A stretch of DNA of 64,000 nucleotides from Candidatus Binatia bacterium (GCA_036563615.1 DATCMB010000021.1:124001-188000); one strand, 5' to 3'; shown: positions 46,506-58,872, counted from the first letter of the stretch. Notes: generated from the sequence alone by a model not told the origin. Translations and numbers: made by a program.

Positions 46506-47405
46506 GTGAACGTCCACGCGGCCACCTTCACGGGCGTCAACGCGCTCAGCGTCGACGTCGAGGACTGGTACCACGACGAGAGCCGCGGCTTCGGTCCGAC
46601 CGAGGACGAGATCGCCGCGGGGTCGCGCCGCGTGCAGAGAAACCTCGAGCGCCTGCTCGAGATCTTCGCGCAGAGCGGCACGAAGGCGACGCTCTTCTTC
46701 CTCGCCGACGTCGCGACCGAGCTCGCGCCGCTCGTGCGCGCGGCGGCGCGGGAAGGGCACGAGATCGCCTGCCACGGGCTGCGGCACGTGCCGGTCGACT
46801 TCCGCGAGCGCGCCGAGTTCGGCGCCGACGTGCGACGCGCGCGGGAGATGATCGAGGACGTGCTGGGCGCGCCGGTGCTCGGCTTCCGCGCGCCGTGCTT
46901 CGTGCGCCACGAGGCGCACCTCTGGGCCCTCGACGAGATCGCCGCGGCGGGCTTCGTCTACGACTCGAGCTGGATGCCGCTCGAGTTCTGGCCGGGCGAG
47001 CCGCGGCTCCTCGGCAACGGCGGCGGTCCGGTGCGGCTCGAAAACGGGCTGTGGGAGTTTCCGCTCCCGCTGACGCGCATCGCGACCGGCCACGTGCTGC
47101 CGCTCGCCTGCGGCGGGTTCCCGCTGCGTGCGTTCCCGCTCGGCTTCACGCGCCACTACCTCCGACGCTTCAACCGCGAGGTCGGCCCGGCGGTCGTCTA
47201 CACGCACCCGTGGGAGATCGATCCCGACTCGCCGAAGCTTCCCGGCACGCGGGCGCACGTGCGCTTCTTCAACGGCGTCGGACGGCGCGGCATGGCGGAC
47301 AAGCTCGCGCGCTTGACGCGCGAGATGCGCTTTGCGCCGCTCGCAACGGTGTACGCGCGCGAGCTCGCGAGCGAGCCGGCGCTCAGCGCTCATCCGGCTC
47401 GCTGA
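46506..47405 (+). CDS. Polysaccharide deacetylase, XrtA/PEP-CTERM-type (DUF3473-like)
   Basis: A 299-residue NodB-type deacetylase: ALSVDVEDWYHDE (motif 1, D-V-E-D-W), ATLFFLADVA, GHEIACHGLRH (motif 2), GFRAPCFVRHEA (motif 3) and YTHPWEID (motif 5). The DVEDWYH start is characteristic of deacetylases linked to exosortase-associated exopolysaccharide loci. No signal peptide is visible with GTG 46506. Its 3' end overlaps the convergent recO gene by 23 bases. Confidence 0.85.
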   Translation: MNVHAATFTGVNALSVDVEDWYHDESRGFGPTEDEIAAGSRRVQRNLERLLEIFAQSGTKATLFFLADVATELAPLVRAAAREGHEIACHGLRHVPVDFRERAEFGADVRRAREMIEDVLGAPVLGFRAPCFVRHEAHLWALDEIAAAGFVYDSSWMPLEFWPGEPRLLGNGGGPVRLENGLWEFPLPLTRIATGHVLPLACGGFPLRAFPLGFTRHYLRRFNREVGPAVVYTHPWEIDPDSPKLPGTRAHVRFFNGVGRRGMADKLARLTREMRFAPLATVYARELASEPALSAHPAR

Positions 47406-48240
47406 AGTCGTCGCGCAGCACCGGACCGAGGAGCTCGAGCGAGCGCAGCCGTCCGCGCAGGTGCGGCGTCAAGAGCAGATCGAGCGCCATCGCGACCTCG
47501 CGCGCGACGCGCGGCTGCAGCCGCAGCGCGATCGTCGGCTCGTCGCCGTACGGATCGAAGACGGGACCGGCACCGTTGCCGCGCGCGACCCCGCGGTCGA
47601 CCGCCGTCTGCAGCATGCCCAGGCACTCGAGCGCCGCGGGCGAGACCAGCATCCCGCCCTCCTCCTGCGACCGGCACGCGGCGCACAAGAGTCCGCCGAG
47701 CGAGACGACGAGCCGGATCGGTCCGCGCTCGCCCGCGAGCGCGCGACGGCAGCCGCGGCAGTGGACGAGCTCGGGGCGATAGCCCGAGGTGCTGAGCGCC
47801 GCGAGCTCGAACAGGCGCAGCGTCGCGGGACCGGGCTCCGCCGCGTTCAAGCGCGCGAGCGTCGCCGCGACGACGCCGTAGAGCTCGTCGCCGACCTCGT
47901 TCTCGATCGTCATCTTGTCCGCGAGCTCGACGACGTGGCTCGCGGCGGTGAAGCGCTCGAGCGAGTCGAGCAGGCGCGGCCAGGGCGAGAGAAAGGTCGC
48001 GCGCTCGAGGAAGGCGAGCTCGGCGTGCGGGCGGCGCCGGTAGTCGAGCTGCACGTGCGAGAAGATCTCGAGCGTCCCGGGGAAACGCCGCTGCGAGCGC
48101 TTCGCGCCCTTGGCGATGCCCGAGAACTTCCCCGCCGAGCGCGACAGGACGGTGACGATCTTGTCCGATTCGCCGAACTCGCGCGTTCGCAGCACGATGG
48201 CCGGCGTCGATTCGACGCGCACGGGGATTCGCTCTAGCAC
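47383..48240 (-). CDS. recO: DNA repair protein RecO
   Basis: A 285-residue RecO: N-terminal OB-fold start AIVLRTREFGESDKIVTVL, GIAKGAKRSQRRFPGTLEIF, then a zinc-type CRGCRR...CAAC region. RecO helps load RecA at gaps together with RecR. The start is GTG 48240 (an in-frame GTG 15 bases inside is an alternative). It diverges from grpE over 100 bases and runs head-on into the deacetylase gene. Confidence 0.92.
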   Translation of the reverse strand: MLERIPVRVESTPAIVLRTREFGESDKIVTVLSRSAGKFSGIAKGAKRSQRRFPGTLEIFSHVQLDYRRRPHAELAFLERATFLSPWPRLLDSLERFTAASHVVELADKMTIENEVGDELYGVVAATLARLNAAEPGPATLRLFELAALSTSGYRPELVHCRGCRRALAGERGPIRLVVSLGGLLCAACRSQEEGGMLVSPAALECLGMLQTAVDRGVARGNGAGPVFDPYGDEPTIALRLQPRVAREVAMALDLLLTPHLRGRLRSLELLGPVLRDDFSEPDER

Positions 48241-48245
48241 GACGA

Positions 48246-48274
48246 TTGACAGTGAAAAGTCGCGTGCTTAGCTT
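48246..48274 (+). promoter_or_regulatory. Sigma-70-like promoter before grpE
   Basis: A perfect -35 TTGACA at 48246-48251, a 17-base spacer and TAGCTT at 48269-48274 as -10 (3 of 6 matches) lie 67 bases upstream of grpE. This AT-richer patch stands out in a very GC-rich neighbourhood. I found no CIRCE-like inverted repeat (TTAGCACTC-N9-GAGTGCTAA) and no clear sigma-32 box, so heat regulation of this operon is not evident from the sequence. Confidence 0.5.
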
Positions 48275-48340
48275 CCGCGTGTTCTTCGCTCGCAGGCCGC
48301 ACCACCCACCTCGAGCGGCCGCCCTCGCAGAACATACGAG

Positions 48341-49084
48341 ATGAGCAAGCACGACTGGCAGAAGGACGCCGACCAGGCTGCATCCGCGGGCGGGGATCCC
48401 GAGGAGACACGCGGCAACGGTCACGACGCGGTGACCGACGCCCCGACCGACGGCGCCGCCCAGGCCCAGGATTCCGCCGCGGCGCAGGATCCTTCGGACG
48501 CGCAGAATCCGGGCGAGGCGCAGCAGGCGTCCGATCCAGGGGACAACCCGCGGCCGCGCACGCTCGAGAAGGCGCTCGACCAGATCGACCTGCTGCGCGA
48601 CCAGCTCGCCGCCAAGACCGAGGAGGCCGCGCAGCACTACGATCGTCTGCTGCGCGAGCGCGCGGAGCTCGAGAACTTCAAGCGCCGCATGCAGCGCGAG
48701 CGGGCCGAGGCCCTGCGCTACGCCTGCGAGCCCTTGCTGCGCGAGCTACTGGGCGTGATCGACAACCTCGAGCGCGCCGTCGACGCCGCGAACAAGGCGG
48801 CCGAGGGCATCGATCCCAGCGCGCGCGGGCCGGTCGACGGCCTGGTCAGCGGCGTGCAGATGGTCCTGCAGCAGTTCCAGGAGATCCTCGGCCGTTCCGG
48901 CGTGACGCGCATCGACCCCCAGGGCCAGGTGTTCGACCCGGCCGTGCACGAGGCGGTCGCCCAGGTCGAGAGCGAGGCCGAGCCCGGGACGGTGGTCGAG
49001 GCGTACATGCCCGGCTATCGCCTGCACGACAGGCTGCTTCGCCCGGCGAAGGTGGCGGTGGCGAAGACCCCGAGCCAGCACTGA
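48341..49084 (+). CDS. grpE: Nucleotide exchange factor GrpE
   Basis: A 247-residue GrpE: ~70 disordered acidic, Ala/Gln-rich N-terminal residues, a long coiled coil (LLRDQLAAKTEEAAQHYDRL), ENFKRRMQRERAEALRYA, and the C-terminal beta domain FDPAVHEAVAQVES. It exchanges ADP for ATP on DnaK. The start ATG 48341 is 100 bases from recO. dnaK follows after 167 bases. Confidence 0.95.
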   Translation: MSKHDWQKDADQAASAGGDPEETRGNGHDAVTDAPTDGAAQAQDSAAAQDPSDAQNPGEAQQASDPGDNPRPRTLEKALDQIDLLRDQLAAKTEEAAQHYDRLLRERAELENFKRRMQRERAEALRYACEPLLRELLGVIDNLERAVDAANKAAEGIDPSARGPVDGLVSGVQMVLQQFQEILGRSGVTRIDPQGQVFDPAVHEAVAQVESEAEPGTVVEAYMPGYRLHDRLLRPAKVAVAKTPSQH

Positions 49085-49251
49085 CCGCTTCGAGCGGAGG
49101 GAGGTGCCCCCGCGTCGTGTTGCCGTCGTGGCCCCTCCGAGCTTCCCGCGCTTTCTTCACGAGCGCGGGTTGAATCACCCCGCATCGTGATTATCTGCGT
49201 CGGTGCCTGCGGGAAAAAGGTCTGAAGAATCCAGGGTATTCGAGGGGATCA

Positions 49252-51171
<1,920 letters not shown>

Positions 51172-51180
51172 GTGCTCGCG

Positions 51181-51215
51181 CGACGACGGCGCCGCACACC
51201 ACGGCGCCGTCGTCG
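51181..51215 (+). terminator. 14-bp hairpin between dnaK and dnaJ
   Basis: A perfect 14-bp inverted repeat (51181-51194 with 51202-51215), all GC-rich, with a 7-base loop CACACCA, starts ten bases after the dnaK stop. There is no T tract, so it is more likely a partial terminator or an RNA-processing/stability element that lowers dnaJ relative to dnaK. Stems between dnaK and dnaJ are known in other bacteria. Confidence 0.55.
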
Positions 51216-51283
51216 TCTGCGGGCGCGCATTCGCTCGCTTGCAGAGCGTGAGTAACTGACCCAAAATCCGCCGGGTTTCCGCC

Positions 51284-52384
51284 GTGTCAGCGAAACGAGA
51301 CTTCTACGAGGTGCTGGGGGTCGATCGCTCCGCCGACGAGGAGACGATCAAGAAGGCCTTCCGCAAGCTCGCCCTCAAGTACCATCCCGACCGGAACCCG
51401 GGTGACAAGCTCGCCGAGGCCAAGTTCCGCGAGGCCTCGGAGGCCTACCAGGTCCTGTCCGATCCCGCCCAGCGTGCGCGCTACGACCGCTACGGTCACG
51501 CTGCGTTCGAGGGCGGCGCCGCGGGCTTCGACTTCAGCACGAGCGGCTTCGAGGACCTCTTCGGCGACCTGTTCAACGAGTTCTTCGGCGCGGGCGCCGG
51601 ACGCGCGCGCAGCCGGCGTCGTCGCGGCGAGGACCTGAGCTACACGCTGCGGGTGAGCTTCGAGGAGGCGGCCTTCGGCTGCAATCGCGAGATCCAGGTG
51701 CCGCGCCTCGTGCCGTGCGACGACTGCACCGGCACCGGCGGCCGCGGCGGCGCGCAGCCCGTGAAGTGCCCGACCTGCCGCGGCGCGGGCCAGGTCCGCT
51801 TCCAGCAGGGCTTCTTCTCGATCGCCAAGACCTGCGGTCAGTGCAGCGGGCGCGGCACCGTCATCAAGGATCCGTGCCCGCGCTGCAACGGCGCCGGTCG
51901 CGTGCGCAAGGAGCACACCCTGCAGGTCAAGGTGCCGGCCGGTGTCGACACCGGCACGCGGCTCAAGCTGCGCGGCGAGGGCGAGGCCGGCAGCGGCGGC
52001 GCGGGCGACCTCTACGTCATCATCGAGGTCGCCGAGCACGAGTTCTTCCGCCGCGACGGCAACGACGTCCTGTGCGACGTCCGGATCAGCTTCCCCCAGG
52101 CCGCGCTCGGCGCCGAGATCGAGGTGCCGACGCTCGACGGCCCCGTCAAGCTCAAGGTCAAGGAAGGCACGCAGTCGGGGAGCGTGCTGCGCCTGCGCGG
52201 CAAGGGCGTCCCGGATCTGCACGGCTACGGCCGCGGCGACCAGCTGACGCGCGTGATCGTCGAGACGCCGCGCAAGCTGACCGCTCGCCAGCGCGAGCTG
52301 CTCGAGGAGTTCGCGCAGATCTCGGGCGACGAGGTCTCCCCCGCGCGCGGCTTCTTCGAGAAGGTTCGGGAGAAGTTTGGCTGA
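51284..52384 (+). CDS. dnaJ: Chaperone DnaJ
   Basis: A 366-residue DnaJ: J-domain with HPD in [10 protein letters not shown], Gly/Phe-rich linker with [14 protein letters not shown], four zinc modules ([36 protein letters not shown]) and a C-terminal substrate-binding domain. GTG start 51284. Works as the co-chaperone of DnaK. Its end overlaps the thiL start by 8 bases. Confidence 0.95.
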   Translation: MSAKRDFYEVLGVDRSADEETIKKAFRKLALKYHPDRNPGDKLAEAKFREASEAYQVLSDPAQRARYDRYGHAAFEGGAAGFDFSTSGFEDLFGDLFNEFFGAGAGRARSRRRRGEDLSYTLRVSFEEAAFGCNREIQVPRLVPCDDCTGTGGRGGAQPVKCPTCRGAGQVRFQQGFFSIAKTCGQCSGRGTVIKDPCPRCNGAGRVRKEHTLQVKVPAGVDTGTRLKLRGEGEAGSGGAGDLYVIIEVAEHEFFRRDGNDVLCDVRISFPQAALGAEIEVPTLDGPVKLKVKEGTQSGSVLRLRGKGVPDLHGYGRGDQLTRVIVETPRKLTARQRELLEEFAQISGDEVSPARGFFEKVREKFG

Positions 52385-53389
52385 GACGCGCACGCTGCGC
52401 GAGGTCGGCGAGCATCCGTTCCTGCGGGGGCTCTGCGAGCGGCTTCGCGCACGCAGCGCGACGCGGACCGGAGGCGCGGCGGCGCCGCTCGTCGGTCCGG
52501 GCGACGACTGCGCGGTCCTGCCGCGCCCCGAGACGCCGCTCGCGGTCACGACCGACGTGCTGGTCGAGGGCGTGCACTTCCGCAGCGGCTGGCTTTCTCC
52601 CGCAGAGATCGGCCGTCGGGCGATCGCCGTCAACCTGAGCGACCTCGCCGCGATGGCGGCGACGCCCGCGTACACGCTGGTCGCGATCACCGCGCCGAAC
52701 GACCTGCGCGCGGCCGTGCTCGACGAGCTGCTCGAGGGCTGCGCCGCCGCGAGCGAGGAGGCGGGCGCGCAGCTCGTCGGCGGCAACCTGTCGTCGGGAC
52801 CTTCGCTCGCGGTGACCGTCACCGCGCTGGGCCTGGTCGAGGGACGTTGCTTGACGCGCGCGGGGGCGCGGCCGGGCGACCAGCTCGTCGTCACCGGCAC
52901 CCTCGGCGCCGCGGCCGCGGCGGTCGCGACCTGGCTCGCCGGCGGCACGCCCGAGCCGGCGCTGCGCGCGCGCTACGCCGCGCCCGAGGCGCGCGTCGCC
53001 GCCGGCCGCGCGCTCGCCCGAGCCGGCGCGAGCGCGGCGATCGACCTCAGCGACGGATTGCTCGCGGACCTCGGCCACCTGTGCGCCGCGAGCGGCGTCG
53101 GCGCGGTGGTGCAGCTCGACGCGCTGCCGCGCCTGCCGGAGGTCGCGGCGCGCGCGGGACGCGGCGTGGAGCTCGCGGCGCGCGGCGGCGAGGACTACGA
53201 GCTGCTGCTCGCGTGTCCGGAGAGCGTCGTGCAGCGTCTCGACGCGCTCGCCATGGACGCAGGCGTCGCGCTGACGGTGATCGGGCACTGCACCGATGCG
53301 GCTGGCGACATCGTGCTGCGCGACGCGGACGGCCGCACGCGCGGCGTCGACGACCTCGCGGGCGGCTTCGACCACTTCGGGAGGGAACG

Positions 53390-53393
<4 letters not shown>
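52377..53393 (+). CDS. thiL: Thiamine-monophosphate kinase
   Basis: A 338-residue ThiL with [45 protein letters not shown] and [12 protein letters not shown] motifs of the PurM-like fold. It phosphorylates thiamine monophosphate to the diphosphate cofactor. TTG start 52377 overlaps the dnaJ end by 8 bases, which places it in the chaperone operon. The larB start overlaps its TGA (GTGA). Confidence 0.93.
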
Positions 53394-54139
<746 letters not shown>

Positions 54140-54188
54140 CGAGCGCGCAAGTGACGACGCGTCGCGGGACGCGGACGCCGGTCGTCGC

Positions 54189-55232
54189 CTACGCGGCGCG
54201 ACGCGCCGAGCGCGCCGCCGGCTGCGGTTCGGACAGCAGCGCGAGCAGCGCACGCTCGCAGCGCCGCAGCACGAGCGCGCCGCACGCCCCGAGCTGTTCC
54301 ACCGCTGGCGCCGGCGCCGGCAGGACGCGGCCCTGCTCGAACCCCGCCACCACCGCGGGCGCGACGTAGGACGCCCGGCACACGGCCGGCGTGTTGCCGA
54401 GGTGGTGGGCCGCCTGCTCGATCGCGGCGACGAGCTTCTTGCGTCGCGCCGACTTGCTCTCGCCCTCGGCGATCCCGGCGTTCGAGAGCGCGCAGGCGCA
54501 CATCAGCGTCCCGGCCCAGGTGCGGAAGTCCTTGGCGCTGAAGCGCTTGCCCATCACTTCCTTCAGGTAGGCGTTGATGTGCGAGCGGCGCACGTCGGTC
54601 ACGGTGCCGTCGTCGGCGACGTACTTGAACACCTCGTGCCCGGGCAGCTCGACGAGACGCTTGACGATGCGCGCGACGCGCGCGTCGCGCAGCTCGCGCT
54701 GCTGCACCTTGCCCGCCTTGCCGGGGAACTCGAAGCGCACGGTCGCGCCGCGCACGCTCACGTGCTTGCGGCGCAGCGTCGCGAGCCCGAAGCTGCCGTT
54801 GCTCGCCGCGTACTCCTCGCTGCCCGGCCGGAAGAACGCGGTCGACAGGATCTGCACGATGCAGGCGAGCACCGTCGCGCGACCGAGACCTGGCTCCCCC
54901 AGGTCGCGCGCGAGCGCGCGTCGGAGCTGCGGGAGCGCGCGACCGAAGGCGATCGTGCGCGCGAACTTGCTCGCCTCGCGCCGCCGCACGTGGGTCTCGT
55001 GGTAGACGTACTGCCAGCGGCCCGCGGCGTCGCGGCCGACGGCCTGCACGCGCGCGCTCGGCGACGGATGGATCGCGACGTGCGACCACGCGGGCGGCAG
55101 GCGCAGACGATCGATGCGGTCGCGCTCGCGCGCCGCGAGCTTCGCGCCGCCGCGCGCCACGTAGCGAAAGCCCGAGCGCTGGCTGCCGAGACGTCGGATG
55201 CCGTCGCGCTGCAGTCGCTCGACGATCGTCAT
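54189..55232 (-). CDS. DNA topoisomerase IB (poxvirus-like)
   Basis: A 347-residue type IB topoisomerase of the bacterial/poxvirus class: YVYHETHVRRREASKFART, GNGSFGLATLRRKHV-like segment, VTDVRRSHINAYLKEV, SAKDFRTWAGT (catalytic Arg/His-like residues) and the active Tyr in CRASYVAP. It relaxes supercoils via a 3'-phosphotyrosine. Start ATG 55232 is chosen because family homology begins there; an open frame reaches 55382. Convergent with larB, 49 bases apart. Confidence 0.85.
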   Translation of the reverse strand: MTIVERLQRDGIRRLGSQRSGFRYVARGGAKLAARERDRIDRLRLPPAWSHVAIHPSPSARVQAVGRDAAGRWQYVYHETHVRRREASKFARTIAFGRALPQLRRALARDLGEPGLGRATVLACIVQILSTAFFRPGSEEYAASNGSFGLATLRRKHVSVRGATVRFEFPGKAGKVQQRELRDARVARIVKRLVELPGHEVFKYVADDGTVTDVRRSHINAYLKEVMGKRFSAKDFRTWAGTLMCACALSNAGIAEGESKSARRKKLVAAIEQAAHHLGNTPAVCRASYVAPAVVAGFEQGRVLPAPAPAVEQLGACGALVLRRCERALLALLSEPQPAARSARRAA

Positions 55233-55418
55233 GACGCGCTCGCCGAGCGCCGCGCGCGGGCGGAGTGTGCGAACGACATCGTCTTCTCGGAAGCCATTGG
55301 TCCGTGGCTGCGGCAGCAAGCCACGTGCCGCCGGAGGAAACGTTGCTTCCGCGCGCGACGTCGCGCGTGACGCCGACGCCAAGCTGCGCCGGGTCGTGCA
55401 AGTTCTACCGAGACCCGC

Positions 55419-55901
55419 TCAGAAGATGCCGAGCACGAGCCCCGCGGCGATGGTCTGCCCGAGCTCCTCGCAGCGCTCGACGTCCTCCTTGTTGAGCTCG
55501 CCGCGCACGACGACCGGGTCGGCGACGCGCTTCAGCGGGTAGCCGCGCGCGATGCGCTCGATGCTGGTCACCGCGCCGGTGCCGTCGTTGCTCGCCTTGA
55601 CGAACACGGCGTAGGGCAGCTGGTTCACCTTGCCCTGCGCCGGGTAGAAGGTCCGGTCGAAGAAGTCCTTCAGCGCGCCCGACATGTAGCCGAAGTTCTC
55701 GGGCGTTCCGAACAGGACGGCGTTCGCCCACAGCAGGTCGTCGACGTCCGCCTCGAGCGCGTGCAGCACGCGCACCTCGACCGGCTCGCGCTGCGCGCCG
55801 CGCACGACCGCTTGCGTCATCTTGCTCGTGTCGCCGCCCTGCGAGTGAAAGACCACGAGCAAGTGCTTCTGCTCCAGCGCCTCCTCCATTGTCGTCACCA
55901 T
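55419..55901 (-). CDS. Flavodoxin-like NAD(P)H/FMN reductase
   Basis: A 160-residue flavodoxin-fold protein: LLVVFHSQGGDTSKMTQAV (phosphate-binding loop), VLFGTPENFGYMSGALKDFF (FMN loop typical of WrbA/NADPH-quinone reductase-like proteins) and NDGTGAVTSIERIA. Reduces FMN, quinone or an azo-type acceptor; the partner is unknown. I chose ATG 55901 (MVTTMEE); an ATG at 55889 is also possible. Not obviously linked to neighbours. Confidence 0.78.
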   Translation of the reverse strand: MVTTMEEALEQKHLLVVFHSQGGDTSKMTQAVVRGAQREPVEVRVLHALEADVDDLLWANAVLFGTPENFGYMSGALKDFFDRTFYPAQGKVNQLPYAVFVKASNDGTGAVTSIERIARGYPLKRVADPVVVRGELNKEDVERCEELGQTIAAGLVLGIF

Positions 55902-56071
55902 GTCCTCAAGGACGCGGCGATGCGCAACCCTCCGCCGGCACGGGCTTCCGTGAAGGCTTGCCGAAGCCCGTATCCGCGCGCCGCGACGCGTCGCGCGTAC
56001 GCTCGTTTCGGTTCTTGACGCCACGCTCGCGCCTCGCACGCGCGCCGGCATGGTGCTAACGTCGCCGGGCG

Positions 56072-57475
56072 GTGTTGCGGAAGACGTCGACCAGGCGGCA
56101 TCTCACGACCGGACGCACCCGGCGTGCGCTGTCGGTCGGAACGCTGACCACGCAGGTCGGCGGCAACTACCTGCTGAACGCGCTGCGCCGCCCGTTCCTC
56201 TCGGTCGACGAGCGGCGCAAGGAGCTGCTCGATACCCACCTGCGCAACGCGATGCTGATCGTCGAGCGCTCGCAGGAGCTCAAGGGCACGTTCCTGAAGC
56301 TCATGCAGATGCTCAGCATGCGCAACGACCTGCTGCCGCCCGAGGTGCTGCAGGTGCTGTCGGTGGTGCAGTCCGAGGTGCCGCCGATGCCCTACCCGAT
56401 GATCCGCGAGCAGATCGTCAAGGAGCTCGGACGGCCGCCCGAGGAGCTCTTCGCGTCGTTCGACGAGGCCGCGTTCGCCGCCGCGTCGCTCGGTCAGGTG
56501 CACCGCGGACGCCTGCACGACGGGCACGACGTCGTCGTCAAGGTGCAGTACCCGGGCGTCGACGCGACCGTCGAGCAGGACCTGAAGAACGTCAAGGCGC
56601 TGCTGCAGACGTTCACGCTGATCGCGCGCGACGTGCTGCGGCAGAAGGTCGACGTCGACGACGTCTACCGCGAGCTCGAGGAGCGCCTCGGCGAGGAGCT
56701 CGACTACGAGAACGAAGCGCGCAACACGCAGCTCTTCGCCGAGCGCTTCGCCGACGACGACGAGATCGTGATCCCGGAGGTGTTCCCCGAGTTCACGTCG
56801 CGTCGCGTGCTGACCATGTCGTTCGTCGAGGGCTACAAGCTCGCCGACATCCTCGCGCCCGGCGTCGACCAGGAGCTCAAGGACTGGGTCGCGCTCAAGT
56901 ACTTCGACACGCTCTGGCGGCAGATCTTCGAGCTCGGGATCCTGCACACCGACCCGCACCCCGGCAACTACCTGGTGACGTACCACCCGAAGCTCGCGAT
57001 CCTCGACTTCGGCTCGATCCGCATCTTCCCCGAGTCCGTGCGCGCGCAGTACCTGCGGCTCGCGCGCGCGCTCCTCGACCGCGACCGCGCGACCGCCGCG
57101 GACGCCTGCGTCGAGCTCGGCTTCATCGACCGCACCGACGATCCGACGCCGATGCTCGAGATGCTCGATCTGATCTTCGAGCCGATCTACGAGGACCGCG
57201 AGTACGATCCGCGCGAGTACCAGTCGGTCGAGCGCGCGATGAAGGTCGCGCAGATCAGCCTCGAGAACCGCGTCTTCAAGTCGCCGGGGCACAGCGTCTT
57301 CCTGCTGCGCGCGCTGGTCGGGCTCGACTCGTACATCCAGCAGTTCGGCACGATCGCGAACTTCCACCGGCTGTTCCTCGCCTGCGTCGAGCAGGCGGAG
57401 GCGCGGACGGCGGCGCGCACGGCGCGCGGTGCGACGTCGCGCGGCGCGGCGAAAGCGGACGGCAAGCGCCGATGA
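56072..57475 (+). CDS. AarF/UbiB/ABC1-family kinase-like protein
   Basis: A 467-residue atypical kinase of the ADCK/UbiB family: KGTFLKLMQML (KxGQ-like motif in an altered form, KGTF), FAAASLGQVHRGRL (the AAAS variant of the ATP loop), VVVKVQYPGV (Lys), LDYENEARNTQLFAERF, and the HTDPHPGNYLV...LDFGS catalytic/metal loops. Family members support ubiquinone synthesis or lipid transport. Starts at GTG 56072. Its TGA overlaps the larC ATG (ATGA). Confidence 0.88.
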   Translation: MLRKTSTRRHLTTGRTRRALSVGTLTTQVGGNYLLNALRRPFLSVDERRKELLDTHLRNAMLIVERSQELKGTFLKLMQMLSMRNDLLPPEVLQVLSVVQSEVPPMPYPMIREQIVKELGRPPEELFASFDEAAFAAASLGQVHRGRLHDGHDVVVKVQYPGVDATVEQDLKNVKALLQTFTLIARDVLRQKVDVDDVYRELEERLGEELDYENEARNTQLFAERFADDDEIVIPEVFPEFTSRRVLTMSFVEGYKLADILAPGVDQELKDWVALKYFDTLWRQIFELGILHTDPHPGNYLVTYHPKLAILDFGSIRIFPESVRAQYLRLARALLDRDRATAADACVELGFIDRTDDPTPMLEMLDLIFEPIYEDREYDPREYQSVERAMKVAQISLENRVFKSPGHSVFLLRALVGLDSYIQQFGTIANFHRLFLACVEQAEARTAARTARGATSRGAAKADGKRR

Positions 57476-58872
57476 CGGTCCTCTACCTCGACGCGTTCTC
57501 CGGCATCAGCGGCGACATGACGATCGGCGCGCTGCTCGACCTCGGCCTGCCGCTCGAGGTGCTCGAGAAGGGTCTCGCGCCGCTCGGCGTCTCGGGCTAC
57601 CGGCTCGAGGTCGGAAAGCGCGTCCGCTCGGGGATCACGGCGACCAAGTTCACCGTGCACCTCGAGGGCGCGGACGGCGACCCGGGGCTCTTCCCGCACG
57701 CGCCGTCGCGGCACGCGCACCACCACCACGGGCATCCTCACGACCACGAGCACACGCACGAGCACCATCACGCGCACGAGCACCACCACCACGGCGAGCG
57801 CGAGCACGCGCGCAAACCCGACGAGCACGCGCGCCGCCGCGGCGAGCACGCACAGCACGCCCACGGAGACGCCGGGCACGGACACCGCCACTACCGCGAG
57901 ATCCGCGAGCTCCTCGAGCGCACCGCGCTCACGCCGCGCGTCCGCGAGCGCGCGCAGCGCATCTTCCACGCGCTCGCCGTCGCCGAGGCACGCGTGCACG
58001 GCGTGACGCCGGACGACGTCGCCTTCCACGAGGTCGGCGCGATCGACGCGATCGTCGACGTGGTCGGCACGGCGCTCGGCCTCGAGCACTTCGGCGTCGA
58101 GGAGGTGCTGGTGTCGTCGCTGCCGCTCGGCTCCGGCTTGACGCGCTCGCAGCACGGCGTGATCCCGGTGCCGCCGCCCGCGACCGTCGAGCTGCTGCGC
58201 GGCTTCCCGGTGCGTCCGGAGGACGGCACGCACGAGCTCGTCACCCCGACCGGGGCTGCGATCGTCGCGGCGCTCGCCAAGCCGGCGCGCGGCACCGAGA
58301 TCGTGCCGCGCGCGATCGGCTGGGGCGCGGGCGAGCGCGAGCTCCCCGACCGTCCGAACCTGCTGCGCGTCGTGCTCGGCGAGCGCGCCGCGCGCTCGAC
58401 CGGCGCGGCGATCGCCCACTCCGGCGCCGGGACGACGCTCGAGGAGATGGTCGTCGTCGAAGCGAACGTCGACGACATGAATCCGGAGCTCTTCGAGCCC
58501 GCGGTCGAGGCGCTGTTCGCGGCCGGCGCGCGCGACGTCACGCTCGCTCCGATCACGATGAAGAAGGGACGCCCGGCGACGCTGGTGCAGGTGATCTGCG
58601 AGCCCGCCGCGCGCGAGCGCATCGCCGGGGTGCTGCTGCGCGAGACCACGACGATCGGCGTGCGGATGCACGCGGTCGAGCGCATCGTCCTGCCGCGCGA
58701 GCAGCGCACGGTGACGACCCCGTTCGGCGCGATCCGCGTCAAGGTGGCGACGCTTCCCGACGGCTCGCAGCGCGCCACGCCGGAGTACGACGACTGCCGG
58801 CGCGCCGCCCTCGAGCACGGCGTGCCCGTCGGACGGGTCTACGCGGCCGCGCTGGCCGCCGCGTCCGCCTGA
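57472..58872 (+). CDS. larC: Nickel insertase LarC, unsplit, with a His-rich linker
   Basis: A 466-residue LarC: N-terminal LYLDAFSGISGDMTIGALLDLG, then after a His-rich stretch (about residues 80-140, with HAHHHHGHPHDHEHTHEHHH) come AFHEVGAIDAIVDVVG, PATVELLRGFPV, LVTPTGAAI, VEANVDDMNPELFEP and GRPATLVQVI. LarC is a CTP-dependent nickel cyclometallase that inserts Ni into the pincer nucleotide. In Lactobacillus it needs a frameshift between larC1 and larC2; here a single frame covers both. The His-rich region should bind or store nickel (inference). Confidence 0.95.
   Translation: MTVLYLDAFSGISGDMTIGALLDLGLPLEVLEKGLAPLGVSGYRLEVGKRVRSGITATKFTVHLEGADGDPGLFPHAPSRHAHHHHGHPHDHEHTHEHHHAHEHHHHGEREHARKPDEHARRRGEHAQHAHGDAGHGHRHYREIRELLERTALTPRVRERAQRIFHALAVAEARVHGVTPDDVAFHEVGAIDAIVDVVGTALGLEHFGVEEVLVSSLPLGSGLTRSQHGVIPVPPPATVELLRGFPVRPEDGTHELVTPTGAAIVAALAKPARGTEIVPRAIGWGAGERELPDRPNLLRVVLGERAARSTGAAIAHSGAGTTLEEMVVVEANVDDMNPELFEPAVEALFAAGARDVTLAPITMKKGRPATLVQVICEPAARERIAGVLLRETTTIGVRMHAVERIVLPREQRTVTTPFGAIRVKVATLPDGSQRATPEYDDCRRAALEHGVPVGRVYAAALAAASA

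Noticed and set aside
47383-47405. Annotation conflict because the deacetylase and recO genes overlap by 23 bases
   Set aside because: Both frames carry real family sequence to near their ends; convergent 3' overlaps of this size are normal.
49169-49195. Promoter TTGAAT...TTATCT before dnaK
   Set aside because: Spacing is about 15 bases and both boxes are imperfect, so I mention it only within the dnaK entry.
48241-49251. CIRCE or sigma-32 control of grpE and dnaK
   Set aside because: No TTAGCACTC-N9-GAGTGCTAA repeat and no convincing CTTGAAA/CCCCAT pair at proper spacing in either leader.
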